Assembly (NCBI GenBank): GCA_003508835.1 | Contig: PUFA01000287.1 | Coordinates: 1,426,001 to 1,490,000, forward strand | Source of the DNA: Eonycteris spelaea | Lineage: Eukaryota > Chordata > Mammalia > Chiroptera > Pteropodidae | DNA length: 64,000 bases | Direction of reading: 5' to 3' | Part shown: positions 24,246 through 36,415 of the stretch, in pieces | How the letters are laid out: every line of letters begins with the position of its first letter | Numbering within the stretch: the stretch's first letter is position 1 | Translations under genes and position numbers: made by a program | Notes under the pieces: generated by a model | The model's input: only the letters and a program-made list of their open reading frames with translations | Database searches by the model: none | Told to the model about the DNA's origin: nothing

Positions 24246-27230
24246 ATTTTACAAAGAATGTGGTGATCACTAAGGGTCCATGCAGTTTTATTAAGATAAG
24301 GTTAGTTAAACTAACTTTACTTTCTCTTTTGATAATAATCTGGGTATAGAAATCTACCAGAGACTTAGTATATCTTGGATGACTTAGGTTCTTGACCAAG
24401 TGTCTCAAGGTATTCTTGTGTATGATGTAATGGACAGACATCGATTTTCATAGAATGATTATTGCTTAAAAATTCTCACCCTAAAAATATCAATAGCATT
24501 GTACATTTATTAAACAAAACAATTCTCTAAAGTCAGAGGCCATATCTTAATTTTTTTTTCAGAAGCCATATTTTATATATTTTTTTAGTTTTATTTTTAT
24601 TCACACAGTTTCTGGTCCATAATAACTGCTCAATAATATTTAGTGGAAAAGCTCCTGAATTTGGGGGGAAATCTCTAGAGGCAAGCTATAGAGCTTTGTC
24701 CTAAATATCTGTTAGATATTTTTATAAGTGATTTGATGAAGACACACAAGACATGCTTATTAAGTTTGAGGTTACAGAAACCTGGGAAAGGGAGTGAATA
24801 TGGTTGATAAAAACCAATATTCAAGAATAGTCTTATATGGCTGTCTTTACATGGCGAGATGTAACTTGACAACAGTGAAAAAGATATGAGGATTTTGCTT
24901 GTCCATAACATAAGACAATAATGGATACAGTGGATAAAATTTAAAAATTCTTGATAGTTAGAAATATTGGTTTCAGTTTTGGACACACCAATTTAAGATG
25001 GATACTGGCAAATTGAAATCTTCTAAAACCAGTTGGCCAATAAGGGAAGAAGTGTTCTTCAAGAGACAGACAGTTCAAAGAATCAGGGAACTGGTAGAAG
25101 TTTTAAGGGAAGACACATGAGCTGCCTCTCAATGTTAAGAGGCATATGTACAGAAAAGACACGATTTGCTCACTGTTGTTCCAGGGAGTAGAACTGGGAA
25201 GAAGCACAACGAGAAAGCTAAAGGCTAGCAGGTTTTAGCCCATGAGGAAGGACTGCCTCACAGCTAGATTTGTGCATTGGATAAATAGACCAACTTTTGG
25301 GGGAGGCCTAGAAGGTTCCACTTAAGAGTGAACGACTTGAGGGAATTCCTGTGCAGAAAATGAGGAGAGTCATGAATCGCCTATAGGTTTCACCCAAGGA
25401 CATTGTACTAAATTCAGATTATGGGCTAGAGAGAAGCCTGCTCCCAAACAAGCAGAATCTTCAGTGGCCCTCATTTGCTCTCTCCAATGGCCCATAGGAA
25501 TTTCTTTACCAATGAAGTGCTCCTCTCCTGCTACATATTTCCATATCTTAGCAAATCTGTTTTATGGGGGCAAAGTTTATTTAATTCCTGTGTCACACAT
25601 GGCACAATAACTTATAATATAGTTATTGAACAAAAAAACTCTGAATTAAAATTCTTCTTTGGGGTCAAGACAGCTAAAATAATTGGCCATGAAATTATTT
25701 GACAAATATGTATGTATTTTTTCTCTCTAATTGACTGTCACTCAGTAAATTTTACTTCGCAAATGTCAGTTTTTCCAGAGTAGAATACTGGCTGCTCATG
25801 TAGACCCTTTACTCTCTGAAACATGATAGTTGCTTAAATACAAGGAATAACAAATATAGTTTTTGATCAAAGAAGTCAGAGACACTACTTGAATATTTTA
25901 TTTTATAACAGTAGATATCTCTAGCGAGGGTTTCTTACTTTTCTATGTAGAATAAAATGAATCATTTCAACATAGAAAGTTGCTAACAACACTTGACCAA
26001 CACCATGCCTCGAATCACTCACCATGTGTCGTATTCGAATTCTATTCGGCTTCTATTCAGCAGGCATTGTTAAAGAGGAATGTCTAACTCAGTCCTTGGT
26101 AAAACTGAGTATAGTGCCAATTAGATTTCATATTTCTTTGGAAGAACATTTAATAATAATAATCCTAATTTATGAGCTCTGCCATTTTCTTTAGGATAGA
26201 TTACATATTTTGATGAAAAAGTTAAACAGCTCTTACCACATGTTCAATTACCAACCAATTCTTTGCTCTGCCTCCTTTCCATTTATCTTTTCCCAGATCA
26301 TATCCATCCACCATCCTTCACCTGCAAAATAGACTGGATCTGGGATTCTGCCCTATTCATGTGTTTGTAGGAAGCATTTGTTTGAATGTAGTATGACCCT
26401 ATGTGCTTGGGCGTTAACTTAAAGTTCCCAGAATAGGGCCTATCAACAATTTTGTGAAATGGATTCCATCCTCGGAAATATATTCTGAAAGTGAAGAAAT
26501 ATATCCAGATTTCAGTTTGATGAATTGTTTCTAATCTAGTAGCAAAATACAGTTAGACTGGATCTAGACACTGTGATATGGATGGCATTACATCTGAACT
26601 TCTCTCTGCAGAGTTAAAGCAGGTCCAGAATCAACATTCATGAGCTCTTCCTTTGGTTTTCTTGACTGGCTGAAATCCATTCTCTTCCAGTCTGCATTCC
26701 TTCCCTAGGCTATGTCAGATCTTTAACAAGACTGGAGACTGAATTCCCAAATACCCTTGATCTTCAGTAGGTTAAAACTGCTATTCACAGCTTCTGCTTA
26801 CAAATTGATCTTTCACCTCCCTAGAGAGAAGCCAGTTATTTTGGGGCAAGGTGCCTGTCACCTTGAAGAAAATATTTTAAACCTATCAAGGAATCAAATA
26901 AAGGAAACATGTTCTGGGAACATAAGTGGAACAAGATGGTTATAATAAATAATTGTCTAACAACTTTAGTCACTGCAAGGGACTTTTGAAGTCAAAATAT
27001 TACTTCAGAGTTTTTCCAACTGAATTTGAGATAAAACTTTTGTTTAACTAAAAAACAATAATTTAATTGTATATTTTTGTGTATTGCGTGTTTCTTTAGT
27101 AAAAAAAAAAATCCTACATTAAGAAATCAAGTGTTCGACCTTTGCTGCTGTCACCTGTAGTATCTTTCCAATTTTATCAGCAAAAGACACCTGATGGATC
27201 TGGAAGTCCCAATGGATTTTTAAGATTTAT
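24246..27230. other. Unassigned non-coding DNA
   Basis: No gene or confidently named repeat. Frames of up to about 100 codons on either strand carry no domain. A CpG-containing patch at 26008-26050 is too short for a CpG island. Confidence 0.45.
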
Positions 27231-27234
27231 GTAT

Positions 27235-28525
27235 AATATACATATGGTAAAGTATATAAAATGCACTAATGTTGAACGTATAGTTTGATTTTTTACAAGC
27301 TATGCATACAGTCATATAGCCCTATCTGGAAGAAGATATAAGACTTTTTCTGCATCCCATAAAGTTCTCCTGTTTTTTTTTTCCCAGGGCACACCTTTTC
27401 AGAGGTAACCCCTGTTATGACTTCTATCACTATTGATTAGTTTTGCCTGCTATTGAACTAAATGGCACCATCCAGAATTTTTAGGACCTGGTTCTTCTAC
27501 TCAACAAGATACCAGTGAGATTCATGCATATTGCTGTGTGTACCAGTAGTTCACCATTTTTTCTTACTGTATAGTATTTCTCTTTCTGACTATATTGTAA
27601 TTGAACACAAGTCTGTATGCCTGATGTGCAGTAAAAACACTGAGAATGCAACAAGGAGTTTGTTTCAAGAGGCAGTAAAATGAAGAGATGAGGAGAAAGC
27701 CCAAACCTGCCTCCCTGATCCGGGGTTCAGGGAGACTTTTTAAGGGGTTAGGAGAAAATGTATGTGGAAGCACTGGCAGGAAAGATTTAATTGGAGGACC
27801 TTGAAACTTGGCCATTTATGCTAAGATACTTCAACACTAGAGCTTCCTAGATCCTTTGTTTCTGAAAGGGTTCTAGTGTTCAAGTTCCAGTCTTATTCTG
27901 TTTCTTTGGTTCCGTAGGGAGGGGATGAGACTTTGGTTCTGGGTGCAGCTGGAGATTAAATGTCTAGCCTCTGGACATGCTTCGGCTTCATGACTTATGA
28001 CTTTAGTCTGTTGTCTCTGAAAAGCAACTCAATATCTTGTTAAAAACAAAACAGGACCATTTTAAGTTGGGTTTGTGGTTACAAAATCACAACTTATTTA
28101 TTCATTCTCCAGGTGATTTGCATTTGGGTTGTTTCCAGTTTTTGGTTTTATGAACAAAGCTGCTTTGAACATCCTTGTATGTCTTTCAGTGGATGTCAGC
28201 ACTCATTTCTCTTGTGTATCTAGTGGTAGAATTGCTCATTCATAGTGCAGGAAATGTTTTAGTGGAAATTGCTCAAAAGTTTTTCAAAATATTTGTGCCA
28301 TTTTATACTCCAACCAGCAATGTATAAGTATCCTAATTGTTTCACATCCTCATCAAAGTTTGTCAGGTGCTTAAATTTTGGCCTATTTTCTGGGGGTGTA
28401 GTTGCATCTCATTGTAGTTTTAATTTGAATTTCCATGATAAATAATACATTGAGCATATTTTCATGTGACTATTTGCCATTTGGAGGTCTTCTTATTCAA
28501 ATTGTTAGCCAATTTGCAAAGAACA
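27235..28525 (-). mobile_element. L1M 3'-end copy, split by an LTR-like insert
   Basis: Antisense L1 3' UTR/ORF2-end text occupies 27235-27590, including 'gtatagtttgattttttaca' and 'ttcatgcatattgctgtgtg'. It resumes at about 28085 with 'catttgggttgtttccagtt' and runs to 28525 ('gactatttgccatttggagg'). The join, with the insert removed, restores normal L1 order, so the insert at 27595-28082 is younger. Confidence 0.75.
27595..28082 (-). mobile_element. LTR-like insertion inside the L1M copy
   Basis: This is a block of mixed composition that clearly does not belong to L1 and interrupts it. It includes 'ggaggaccttgaaacttggc' and 'tttggttccgtagggagg' wording of the kind seen in mammalian ERV LTRs. 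Orientation is inferred only from purine balance and is uncertain. I found no exact terminal duplication. Confidence 0.4.
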
Positions 28526-28529
28526 AATC

Positions 28530-29700
28530 AACTGTAATGAAATGTAATTTACATATAATAAAACTCACTTATTTTAAGTGTACAGTTTGATGAGTTTTGA
28601 CAAATATACCAGCACCACAATCAAGATATAAAACATTTCTTTCACCCTGGAAAGTTACCTTGTGCCTATTTACACTCAATGTCCACATTCACAGCCCCAG
28701 CCCCAAACTAATCTGTCTGTCAGTATAGATTAGTTTTGCTTACTCTGGAATTTTATATAAGTAATATTACTCAGTATGCACTTTTTTTGTGTTTGACTTC
28801 TTTTATCTATATAATGTTTTTAAGGTTCATCTATGCTGTTGGGTATATCAATAGTTCAGTCCTTTTTACTTCTGAGCAGTAGTCTACTGTATGGATGTAC
28901 CACAATTTGTTTATCATCTCATATATTGATAGACATTTAGTTTATTTCCAATTTTTAGCTATTATGAATAACAGCTGACTAGAACTATTATGAACATTTG
29001 AGTAGTTATGTCTTTGTATATACATAGGTTGCCATGTCTTTTGGGGGAATATCTAGGAATGGAATTGCTGGAATTATGTCATATAGTAAGTGTATATTTA
29101 ATTTTATAAACTCTAAGCTATTTTCTAAAGTGGTTGTAACATTTTATAGTCCAGCACTAGTATATGAGAGTTCCAATTCCTCTACATCTTGCAGCACTAG
29201 TATTAGTATGCAATGTTAATAATTGTGTTCTCAATTTATTTAACCCATTTTTTAGTTAGATCTTTTCTTATAGATTTTTTAAAAAATATGTTTTGGATAT
29301 GAGGCCTCTATTAGCTATATTATAGCGAATACCTTCTTCAAGCTGTAGCTGGCCCTTTTACTTTCTCAATGATGATTTTTGATGAACAGTAGTTATTAAT
29401 TTTGATGAAGTATCATGTATCTAACTTTTTTTCTTTTGATTTGTGCTTTTTATATCATGTTTAAGAAATCTTTACCTATCTCAAAGTCATTTTCGTATTC
29501 TCTAATTTTTTCTCTGCAAGCTGGATTGTTTTACCTTTCACATTTAGGTCTATGATATATTTTGAATTTATTTTCATATATTGTTTGAGAGAAACATCAA
29601 GGTTTGCTTTTTCTGCAAACACCAGAACCATTTCTTGTTCCCATCGGATATTAAAGACTATTTTAACATAAACCCTCAATGCAGAATCCAATTTTCGATT
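28530..29700 (-). pseudogene. L1M ORF2 end and 3' UTR
   Basis: A second minus-strand L1 begins immediately after the first one. Plus-strand text gives the 3' UTR ('gtgtacagtttgatgagttt'). The ORF2 C-terminal zone follows ('ctattatgaataacagctga', 'tttgggggaatatctagga'), then 'tttttaaaaaatatgttttg' and 'aaggtttgctttttctgcaa' upstream of it. It is 5'-truncated or decayed beyond about 29700. Another small antisense L1 piece of the same zone is visible at about 29920-30050. Confidence 0.75.
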
Positions 29701-30212
29701 ATAGCACTTAGTTAAACGGTATGGGTGTTAGCAACTTTAATGCTCTGTTATTAAGTAATCATGGTTACACCTTGAAAGTTATCTCTCACTACCTGTGTGT
29801 TGTGAGGAGTTTTCAAATTAGGTACTGACAGTCTAACATAACTCAAATTTATTTTTACCAGCCCCTACTCTGACTTTTACCTCTAGAGAGAGCCAGGTGT
29901 TGAGGTTCAGCCTCTGTTTGATAAGTATACACTCCCGTGAGAGTTCCACTTTCTCCTCACTCTCATCAACACTTAGTATGGTCGGTCATTTTAATTTTAG
30001 AGATTATGGTATGTAGTGATAACTAGTGGTGCTTTAATTGTTTTTTAATTTTAAACTTTAATGAGAGTTTTGCTGAGAACTGTTCTCAAGCTGATATTCA
30101 TCCCTGCTTACCATGCATTCTTATATGTTGCTGTTTAAGTCTCTAGACATTTAATATTGTTTAGTACAAGTCCATGACCTCATGATATAGACTGCTTCCC
30201 TTGTCCTTTTTA
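29701..30212 (-). other. Mostly unassigned, with a small L1 scrap
   Basis: 29920-30050 contains antisense L1 wording ('gagagttccactttctcctc' through 'ttttaattttagagattatg'). The remainder shows nothing recognisable. Confidence 0.45.
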
Positions 30213-30274
30213 TTCTTTCTTTCTTTTTCTTTCTTTCTTTTTCTTTCTTTCTTTCTTTTTCTTTCTTTCTTTCT

Positions 30275-30334
<60 letters not shown>
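30213..30334. repeat. (TTTC)n tetranucleotide microsatellite
   Basis: This is a 122-bp tract of TTTC units. The first half carries TTTTTC/TTC slippage variants and the last about 60 bp is pure. It lies beside the AATAAA-bearing block that follows on the minus strand, so it is probably an expanded (GAAA)n tail of a retroposed element. Long frames on both strands (68-73 codons) are simply the repeat translated and are not genes. Confidence 0.95.
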
Positions 30335-30600
30335 ATTAAAAGGAAAATTTATTAGAAAAAGGGTAACCAGACAGAATGTCATCTTCTTTCAGAGGCAGAG
30401 AAAATGAGAGGGACCCTGAGTGTTCAGGGAACTCAGTTTATATATCATTCTTTAGTTCTCATTTCGTTTGATATAGACATATAGTGAGGAAGGGGAAATA
30501 GGTTGTTAGCAATCCCAGTAGAAATCTTCCTTTGTTCTGCAGGTATCCTCCTGGCCTAGCAGCAGGGCTAAACAGCATATTGCAGTCTTTGAATGTAGCT
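30335..30600 (-). mobile_element. Retroposed element with (GAAA)n tail, family unknown
   Basis: On the minus strand the block ends AATAAATTTTCCTTTTAATAAG and then enters (AAAG)n. An AATAAA signal directly followed by a simple A-rich tail is the layout of a polyadenylated retroposon or LTR 3' end. The body (about 265 bp) is not recognised. Confidence 0.35.
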
Positions 30601-31262
30601 TGATTAACACTTTTTCCTGGCTTTATTGAAATATAATAAACAATTAGTTGCTCATATTTACATTGTACAATTCAATGAGTTTTTTTTTCAATTATAGTCG
30701 GCATACAATAACATGTTAGTTTCAGTTGTATAGCATAGAGATTAGATATCTGTATAACTCACAGAGTGATCACCCCACTAAATCTAGTACCCCACCCCCC
30801 TTACATATTTATTATAACATTATTAACTCTTTCCCTTATGCTACATTTTATATTTCCATGTCTATTTTGTAACTATCCATTTGTACTTCTTAATCCCTTT
30901 GTTCTTTTCCTCTATCCCCCTCAATCCCCTCCCAACTAGTAGCCCTCAAAATAGTCTCTGTATCCATGAGTTTATTTCCACTTTTGTTATTTATTTTGTT
31001 CTTTCGATTCCACATGTATCTATATATTTGTCTTTCTCTATCCAACCCATTTCATTCAGCACAATACCCTCTAGATCCATCAGGCAATACCTTTTCCATC
31101 CCCTTCCTTTTAATCTCTGTGTGTGTGTGTTTTATCTGAAGTGAGTCTCTTGTAGACAGCATATGTGGGGGTCTCGTTTTCTTATCCATTCAGCCACTCT
31201 ACCTTTGGTTGGAGCACTTAATTCTTTCCCATTTGAGGTACTTGTTGATAGGAATGTAATTA

Positions 31263-31892
31263 TTACCATTCTTTATTCCTGTTTTTGATACATGTTTTTT
31301 CTTCGTAAAAGAGTCCCTTCAACATTTCCTGTAATACCGGCTTAGTGGTGATAAATTTCTTTACCTTATTTTTGTCTGGGAAGCTCTTTATCTGTCTTTC
31401 AACTCTCAATGATAGCTTTGCTGGATAAAGTATTCTTGGTTGTAGATCCTGGGTATTCTTCATGTTGAACATTTTGTGTCAAGCCCTTCTGCCCTGCATA
31501 GTTGAGAAATCAGCTGCCAGTCTTATGAGAAATCAGCTGCCAGTCTTATGGGTGCTCCCTCATAGGTAACTAATTGCTTTTCTCTTGATGCTTTTAAGAT
31601 TCTTTCTTTATGTTTAAACTTTGGCATTTTAATTATGATGTGTCTCGTGTAGACCTCTTTGGTTCATCCTTTTTGGAACTCTCTGCACTTCCTGGATTTG
31701 TATGTCTGTTTCCTTAACCAGGTTAGGGAAGTCTTCCATCATTATTCCTTCAAATAGCTCTTCAACTTCTTGTTTTCTTTTAGGTACTCCTATGATATGG
31801 ATGTTTTTACATTTAATTGTGTCCCATAGGCTCCCTAAATTATTATTATAGTCGACTTCATTTTTCTTGCCTTTCTGATTGGGCTTTCTCAT
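31263..31892 (-). pseudogene. L1 ORF1 remnant in E1
   Basis: ORF1p is the RNA-binding chaperone of the L1 particle. Two open stretches in different frames give its parts. 31892-31629 yields the end of the coiled coil and the RRM start, with the residues LWDTIKCKNIHIIGVP, then EELFEGIMMEDFPNL. 31472-31263 yields the C-terminal domain, with DLQPRILYPAKLSL, SFPDKNKVKKFITTKPVLQ and MLKGLF. A frame change and a 23-bp tandem duplication (31504-31549) lie between them. The protein would be truncated and non-functional. Confidence 0.85.
31504..31549. repeat. 23-bp perfect tandem duplication inside L1 ORF1
   Basis: Bases 31504-31526 and 31527-31549 are identical (each starts GAGAAATCAG and ends CAGTCTTAT). 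The unit is 23 bp, so it shifts the ORF1 frame. It is identical between copies, while the surrounding L1 is diverged, so it is younger than the element. Confidence 0.95.
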
Positions 31893-33065
31893 CCTCTATA
31901 TCACTGGTTCAATCTTAGTCTTTATCCACTCTGTTGATTCCCTCTAATATGCTCTTCATTTCAGATAATATGTTCTTCATTTCTGACTGGTTCTCTTTTA
32001 TAATTTCCATTTCCATTTTTATATATTTTTTAATCTCTGTTAAAGTTCTCACTGAATTCATCTACACCTCCCCAAAGTTCATTGAGCATCTTTATAATCA
32101 GCGTTTTGAACTCTGCAACTTGTTAGATTGCTTGACTCCATTATTTCTGGATCTCTGTTATACTCTCTCATATGGTTTCTGCTGCTTTGTCTTTCCATTT
32201 TGGCTGTCTTTCTGTGTCTGTTTCCACATACTAAGCAAAACTAAATCTCCTGGTCTTATTAGCATGGCTTTGTGTAGTAGGTGTCCACTGGTACAGTTCT
32301 GAGAGGGATTCAGGGGCAGGCCATGTTTAGCCCCAGTCTGTGCCCCTCCAGGGCCACCTTTTAAGATTCAGCAAGCAATCCAAAGATACTGTGCTAATAG
32401 TTGCTTTAAGAAACCACACCAGAAACTGAGGTCAGCTGCCACCAATGTGAGTCTTGGAGTTGTTTCAGCAAGGACCACCAGACACCTGGATGTTGCTTGA
32501 GTGGGGCTGTGAGTTGGAGAAGGCAGAGTTTCAGGGAATCCTCTGGGCAGAGCAAACTATGTTATCCAGTTCAATGATGCCTCAGCTATAGTAGTGCTGT
32601 GACCATACTGGGAGGAGCGGGGGCTCAACAGAGGAATAATGGATACCACCAGCGCTTCTGCCTAGGAGAGAGCCTTGCTGCTTGCTGTCCTCGCTTTAAC
32701 AATCAGTGTCTCCTTGTAAGTCCTGGTGCCCCCATGTAGCCCACACAGCACTGGTGCTCAGAGGAAGCAGGTCTGTCACTGCTCAAGTCTGCTCACAGAC
32801 ATGGTCCCTTTAAGAGGCATCTGCCGCTGCTGGCTATAGCTGCCACTGCTATGGCCTCCGTCATACTCAGCCACTGGGGACCAGGCAGCCTCACATCTTT
32901 GCCCCCTCCTACCTTCTACTGTTGCACGATGATTTCTTATTTCCTCCCAGGTTGTAGTGCTTCTGATCATCTAGATCCCAGGCGACTTTCCTTGCTGTTT
33001 GCCCTGTATTTCCATTACAATTTTGATTTGGTCACAAGAGGGATGAACAAAGCCTCTATCCTCTA

Positions 33066-33807
33066 ACTTCCCCCTTTTAAAAATTGGACATATAGCTAAA
33101 GAAGTTGAACTCAAATATGCATTGAACAAACCTCAATTCCTTTTGAATCAAAGATAAGGAAAATCAGGGAAATATATTTCCACTACTATTAATTTTATTT
33201 CAGTCTTCAGGGCTAGCATGTAAAAGGGAACTTCTTTTGTGAAAACCAGAGATCCTTGGTGTTGTCTTATACTGCTTACTGTTCCCAGGAAGCTCCATGT
33301 AGTCCACAGACTGAACACTTGCATTATTAATGTATATAGTACAATTCTGCCTGTATTTTGTTTCTAGCTTGCACTATTATTTATGACATTTAATGAAATC
33401 TAATTATCACCTCTTGGGGGCTCATTGGAAATAGTGTCAGTGTATTCAGAATTTTATGAGGCTTATGAACAGTTACTTGATGTACTTGCTTTTTTTCATT
33501 AAAATATCATTCAGAGCTGAAAGTATAAAAACAGCTTGAATACTCAGTCATCAGTTCCTGTGAGAAGTGTTTTTTGAAAGAAAGAGGCTTAGCAAAGTGG
33601 AAATGTAAGACAGTGAAAATGTAACAACTTCTTCTGAAATTAAAATAGGAAACAATTACTTTGATAATTTATTAACTTAAGAGATAAGTAATCAAGTTGT
33701 TTCTTCCCAATTCTGTAATACAAAAATATTATGGTAAGTCTGGTGGAACTGTAGTACTTAAGTGTCTCAGATTAAAAAATTTGAATTTTAAATTCAAATT
33801 ATTATCT
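33066..33807. other. Unassigned non-coding DNA
   Basis: Nothing recognised beyond AT-rich unique-looking sequence. Confidence 0.45.
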
Positions 33808-34244
33808 GTGATAGTTAATTTCTGTGTCAGTTTGATGGGCCATGGGTGTTTAAACATTTCACCAAAAATTATTCTGGTTGTGTCTCTGAGGGTGTTTCTA
33901 GATGAATTAACATGAATTGGTAGAATGAGTAAAACAGATTGCTCTTTTTACTATGGTGGGCCTCATCCAATCAATTGAAGATTTGAATGGAACAAAAAGG
34001 CTGACCTCACTGGAGTAAGAGATAATTCTTCCTTCCTTATGGGATTTAAATTGGGACACTGGCTCTTTCTTGGTCTCAAGCCTACTGGCCTTTGGACTGG
34101 AACGATACCATCAGTTCTCTTGGTCCTCAGGCCTTCAGATTCAGACTGGAATTTAGTAACTGACTCTCTTGGGCCTTCAGCTTGCCAATTCACTCTAACA
34201 ATATTGGGAATTATCAGCCTCCATAATTTTATGAACCAATATTT

Positions 34245-34278
<34 letters not shown>

Positions 34279-34334
34279 TATGTGCATATATATATTCTAT
34301 TGATTCTGTTTCTCTGGAGAACCCTGATACATTA
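33808..34334 (+). repeat. Ancient mammalian interspersed repeat with internal (ATA)n
   Basis: The order 'gttaatttctgtgtcagttt', 'gatgggccatgggtgt', 'ggtgggcctcatccaatcaa', 'gaacaaaaaggctgacctc', 'tggactggaacgataccatc', 'ttatcagcctccataatttt' and finally 'ctgtttctctggagaaccct' is one I recognise from many mammalian genomes as a single repeat unit. The simple AT-rich tract (34246-34279) sits where other copies have one too. I do not give a family name, because I am not certain of it. Confidence 0.7.
34246..34279. repeat. (ATA)n microsatellite
   Basis: About eleven uninterrupted AAT/ATA trinucleotide units inside the preceding repeat. Confidence 0.93.
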
Positions 34335-35285
34335 CTTTTCATCATAAGGAAGGCATTTGAAATTTAAATTTAAAACCAAAAAGTTTTTTTTCAAATACTC
34401 ATATTCAGCAAAGAGGGTTCAAGGCAGACTTTAAAAACTTTGCTTTTCCTGTAATTCAAGGTGAACATGCAATGGTTACCTACTGGTCTTCTCTCCCATG
34501 GCCACAGATGATAGCCATGATCCCAGTATTTATCCTGCAAGTATCCTTGCCAATAGAGATTCCAGGGAAGAGAGTGGGGATGAATCAGTCAGCCATAACC
34601 CATATTCATTCCTTTCTGGAAAAATAAACCAAGACCGGTGCCTTCCTAGTGGGGAAGTTGGATTCTCCTGTGTTGTCTCACTCTACATGGGGAGCACTGA
34701 ATATCTATGTGTGTTCTTCATGCAGCTAGGCTGGCATCTACTGTACTGGAGTGACAAGACAGGTCACAGCTGCTCTGCGAGCCTTGGGGGCTTCCATTCA
34801 GTGATGGGAAGAAGTAGGAAGCCTCAGTGTGAACTTCAGGTCTCAAGTAATGTCATTTACATTTTTGAAGAGTTGTCCTTTAGAAATTATGGAGTTAATA
34901 AAACGGATGATTTTGTTATTTGGATCTCACTTGTTATTTGTTCTCTAAGGTAGTACATATTTGGCCAGAACGCTGGAAAGGAAGAGTGGCGATAGGCATA
35001 ACAAATCCTTTTCAAATCATCACAAACAAAATACCCCAAAACTGTATTTCTTTTTTATACTGGAAATTTGGCCAGGTTAATGAGGTGGGGGGTGGACCCA
35101 GTGCCTTTCTGTTTTGCATCTGTCTTGAATCCTCATCACTCAAATGGTGGCAGAAGACCACATCATGTGGGTGCTAGTGAAAGACTCATGACTTTGACAA
35201 AAAGTTTAGAGCAAGTGTGATTGTGTGTATGTGTGGATGTGGATGTTGGAGGGTGAGGTGGAAAAAAGGGACAGAGAGGTACTCT
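34335..35285. other. Unassigned DNA with a 151-codon open frame
   Basis: The plus-strand frame at 34498-34953 is open for 151 codons, but it shows no signal peptide, domain or repeat-derived protein that I recognise. No splice or promoter context supports it. Treated as non-coding. A TG-rich patch lies at 35217-35260. Confidence 0.45.
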
Positions 35286-35289
35286 CTCT

Positions 35290-35465
35290 CCAAGAGCAAG
35301 TAACACTCACAAGATCTTTACAGTTTCAAAAGTATTTTCACATATATTATTTTCTTCCAAACTCATACCAAGTTTGTTAAGTTAAAATTGTTGTCCAGGT
35401 TTGACAGGTAAGAAAATTAAGTTATTATTGATGTAAGATCACAAAGCCAGGCAGTACAGGAAGTA
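35290..35465 (-). repeat. Probable MIR SINE
   Basis: Antisense MIR-like order: 'tctttacagtttcaaaagta', 'tgacaggtaagaaaattaag', 'gatcacaaagccaggcagta'. Diverged, but the spacing is right. Confidence 0.5.
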
Positions 35466-36169
35466 TCCCTCCACCTCACCCTCTGCTCCCCTAGTCTTTT
35501 AAAACAAAACTGGGTGCTCACAAATCAGCTCCAGGATGGTTGAGGCATACACTGAGGAATGAAATAATACAGTCTAATTTATTTCCTTCTCTGTTCAGGT
35601 TTCATTGGAGTTGTCCTAGAAACACTTCAAAAGATTTTTTTTTAAGCTCTTCTTTTTGGATTACCTGGATTTAGGATCGTCAGCCTATATTCTTTGTCAT
35701 GAACAGGTGAGAGTTGAAGTGAAAAATGAAGAATCAACAACACAGAACAAGTACTGTTTTGTTTGGATTTGGTCATTTCCAGTGGATAAAATGGTATGGC
35801 CTGTTGGAGTTTTAGGAAGCTGGAGGTCATTGTGCTATAATATACAAAATCATTCAGAACTATTGTTTTGTCTTGGCAAGTTGTAATATTTAGAGATAAG
35901 TTCCATTTAACTTTTTTTTTTCAGTGAGCCATGTTGAGTACACTCAGGATTAGACTGAATATACTCAGTATTGTGTGTACCTACGTGTACTTAGGAAAAC
36001 TAACAATATAGTGCTTAAAAAAAACCTCTATACCTTTTATATGGTTGATTAATACTTATTTAGTGGAGCAGAAAGCAAGTGCTTTTCTATATATTAGATG
36101 TACAGAACATAATATTTTAATTTATTTGGAGTTCTCTTATTTCATAATTTTTGTTCATAATTGAATAAT

Positions 36170-36415
36170 AATAATAGGTTAATATTTGCTGAGTGCTTAT
36201 TATATGCTGAATTTCTTCACAATTTGTCTCATTCCATGCTAAGAATCTTCTGTGGTAGGTACCATTATTATCCCCAATTTCCAAATGATGAAATTGAGAC
36301 TTGGGTTTTGTAACATACCCAAAAACATACAGTTTCCACAAAGTAGCAAAAATGGGATTTGAATGATGGAGGTCTGACTTCAGAGCCCACACGCTTTAGT
36401 AGAACCCTCTGCCTC
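36170..36415 (-). repeat. MIR SINE
   Basis: Clear antisense MIR: 'atttgctgagtgcttattat', then 'ggtaggtaccattattatcc', 'aatgatgaaattgagacttg', 'atgggatttgaatgatggag' and 'cttcagagcccacacgcttt'. Nearly full length. A 91-codon minus-strand frame across it is a chance frame. Confidence 0.8.

Larger units (their letters stand above)
30690..33065 (-). mobile_element. Internally deleted L1 with 5' end (element E1)
   Basis: The minus-strand order is 5' UTR (33065 to about 32290), ORF1 (about 32000-31290), the start of ORF2 (31255-31087), then directly the ORF2 end/3' UTR (31085-30690). The start is at 'agaggatagaggctttgttc', matching the start of E4 at 57733. The ORF2 beginning is seen as 'gtggctgaatggataagaaa'. 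It joins 3' UTR text ('ctagtaccccacccccctta' antisense) without any reverse-transcriptase sequence. The copy is therefore an ORF1-plus-ends derivative. Stops and frameshifts break ORF1. No clear target duplication was found. A short unrelated L1 3' scrap lies just outside at 30620-30680. Confidence 0.75.

Noticed and set aside
26008..26050. Small cluster of CpG and TTCGAA-like words considered as a regulatory island.
   Set aside because: Far too short and isolated for a CpG island; no promoter features nearby.
30161..30407. Frames of lysine/arginine/glutamate repeats and serine/phenylalanine/leucine repeats.
   Set aside because: They are translations of the (TTTC)n microsatellite.
34498..34953. 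151-codon plus-strand frame starting with a fair start context.
   Set aside because: No recognisable domain, no supporting exon structure, and a length possible by chance in 64 kb. A conservation test would be needed to revive it.
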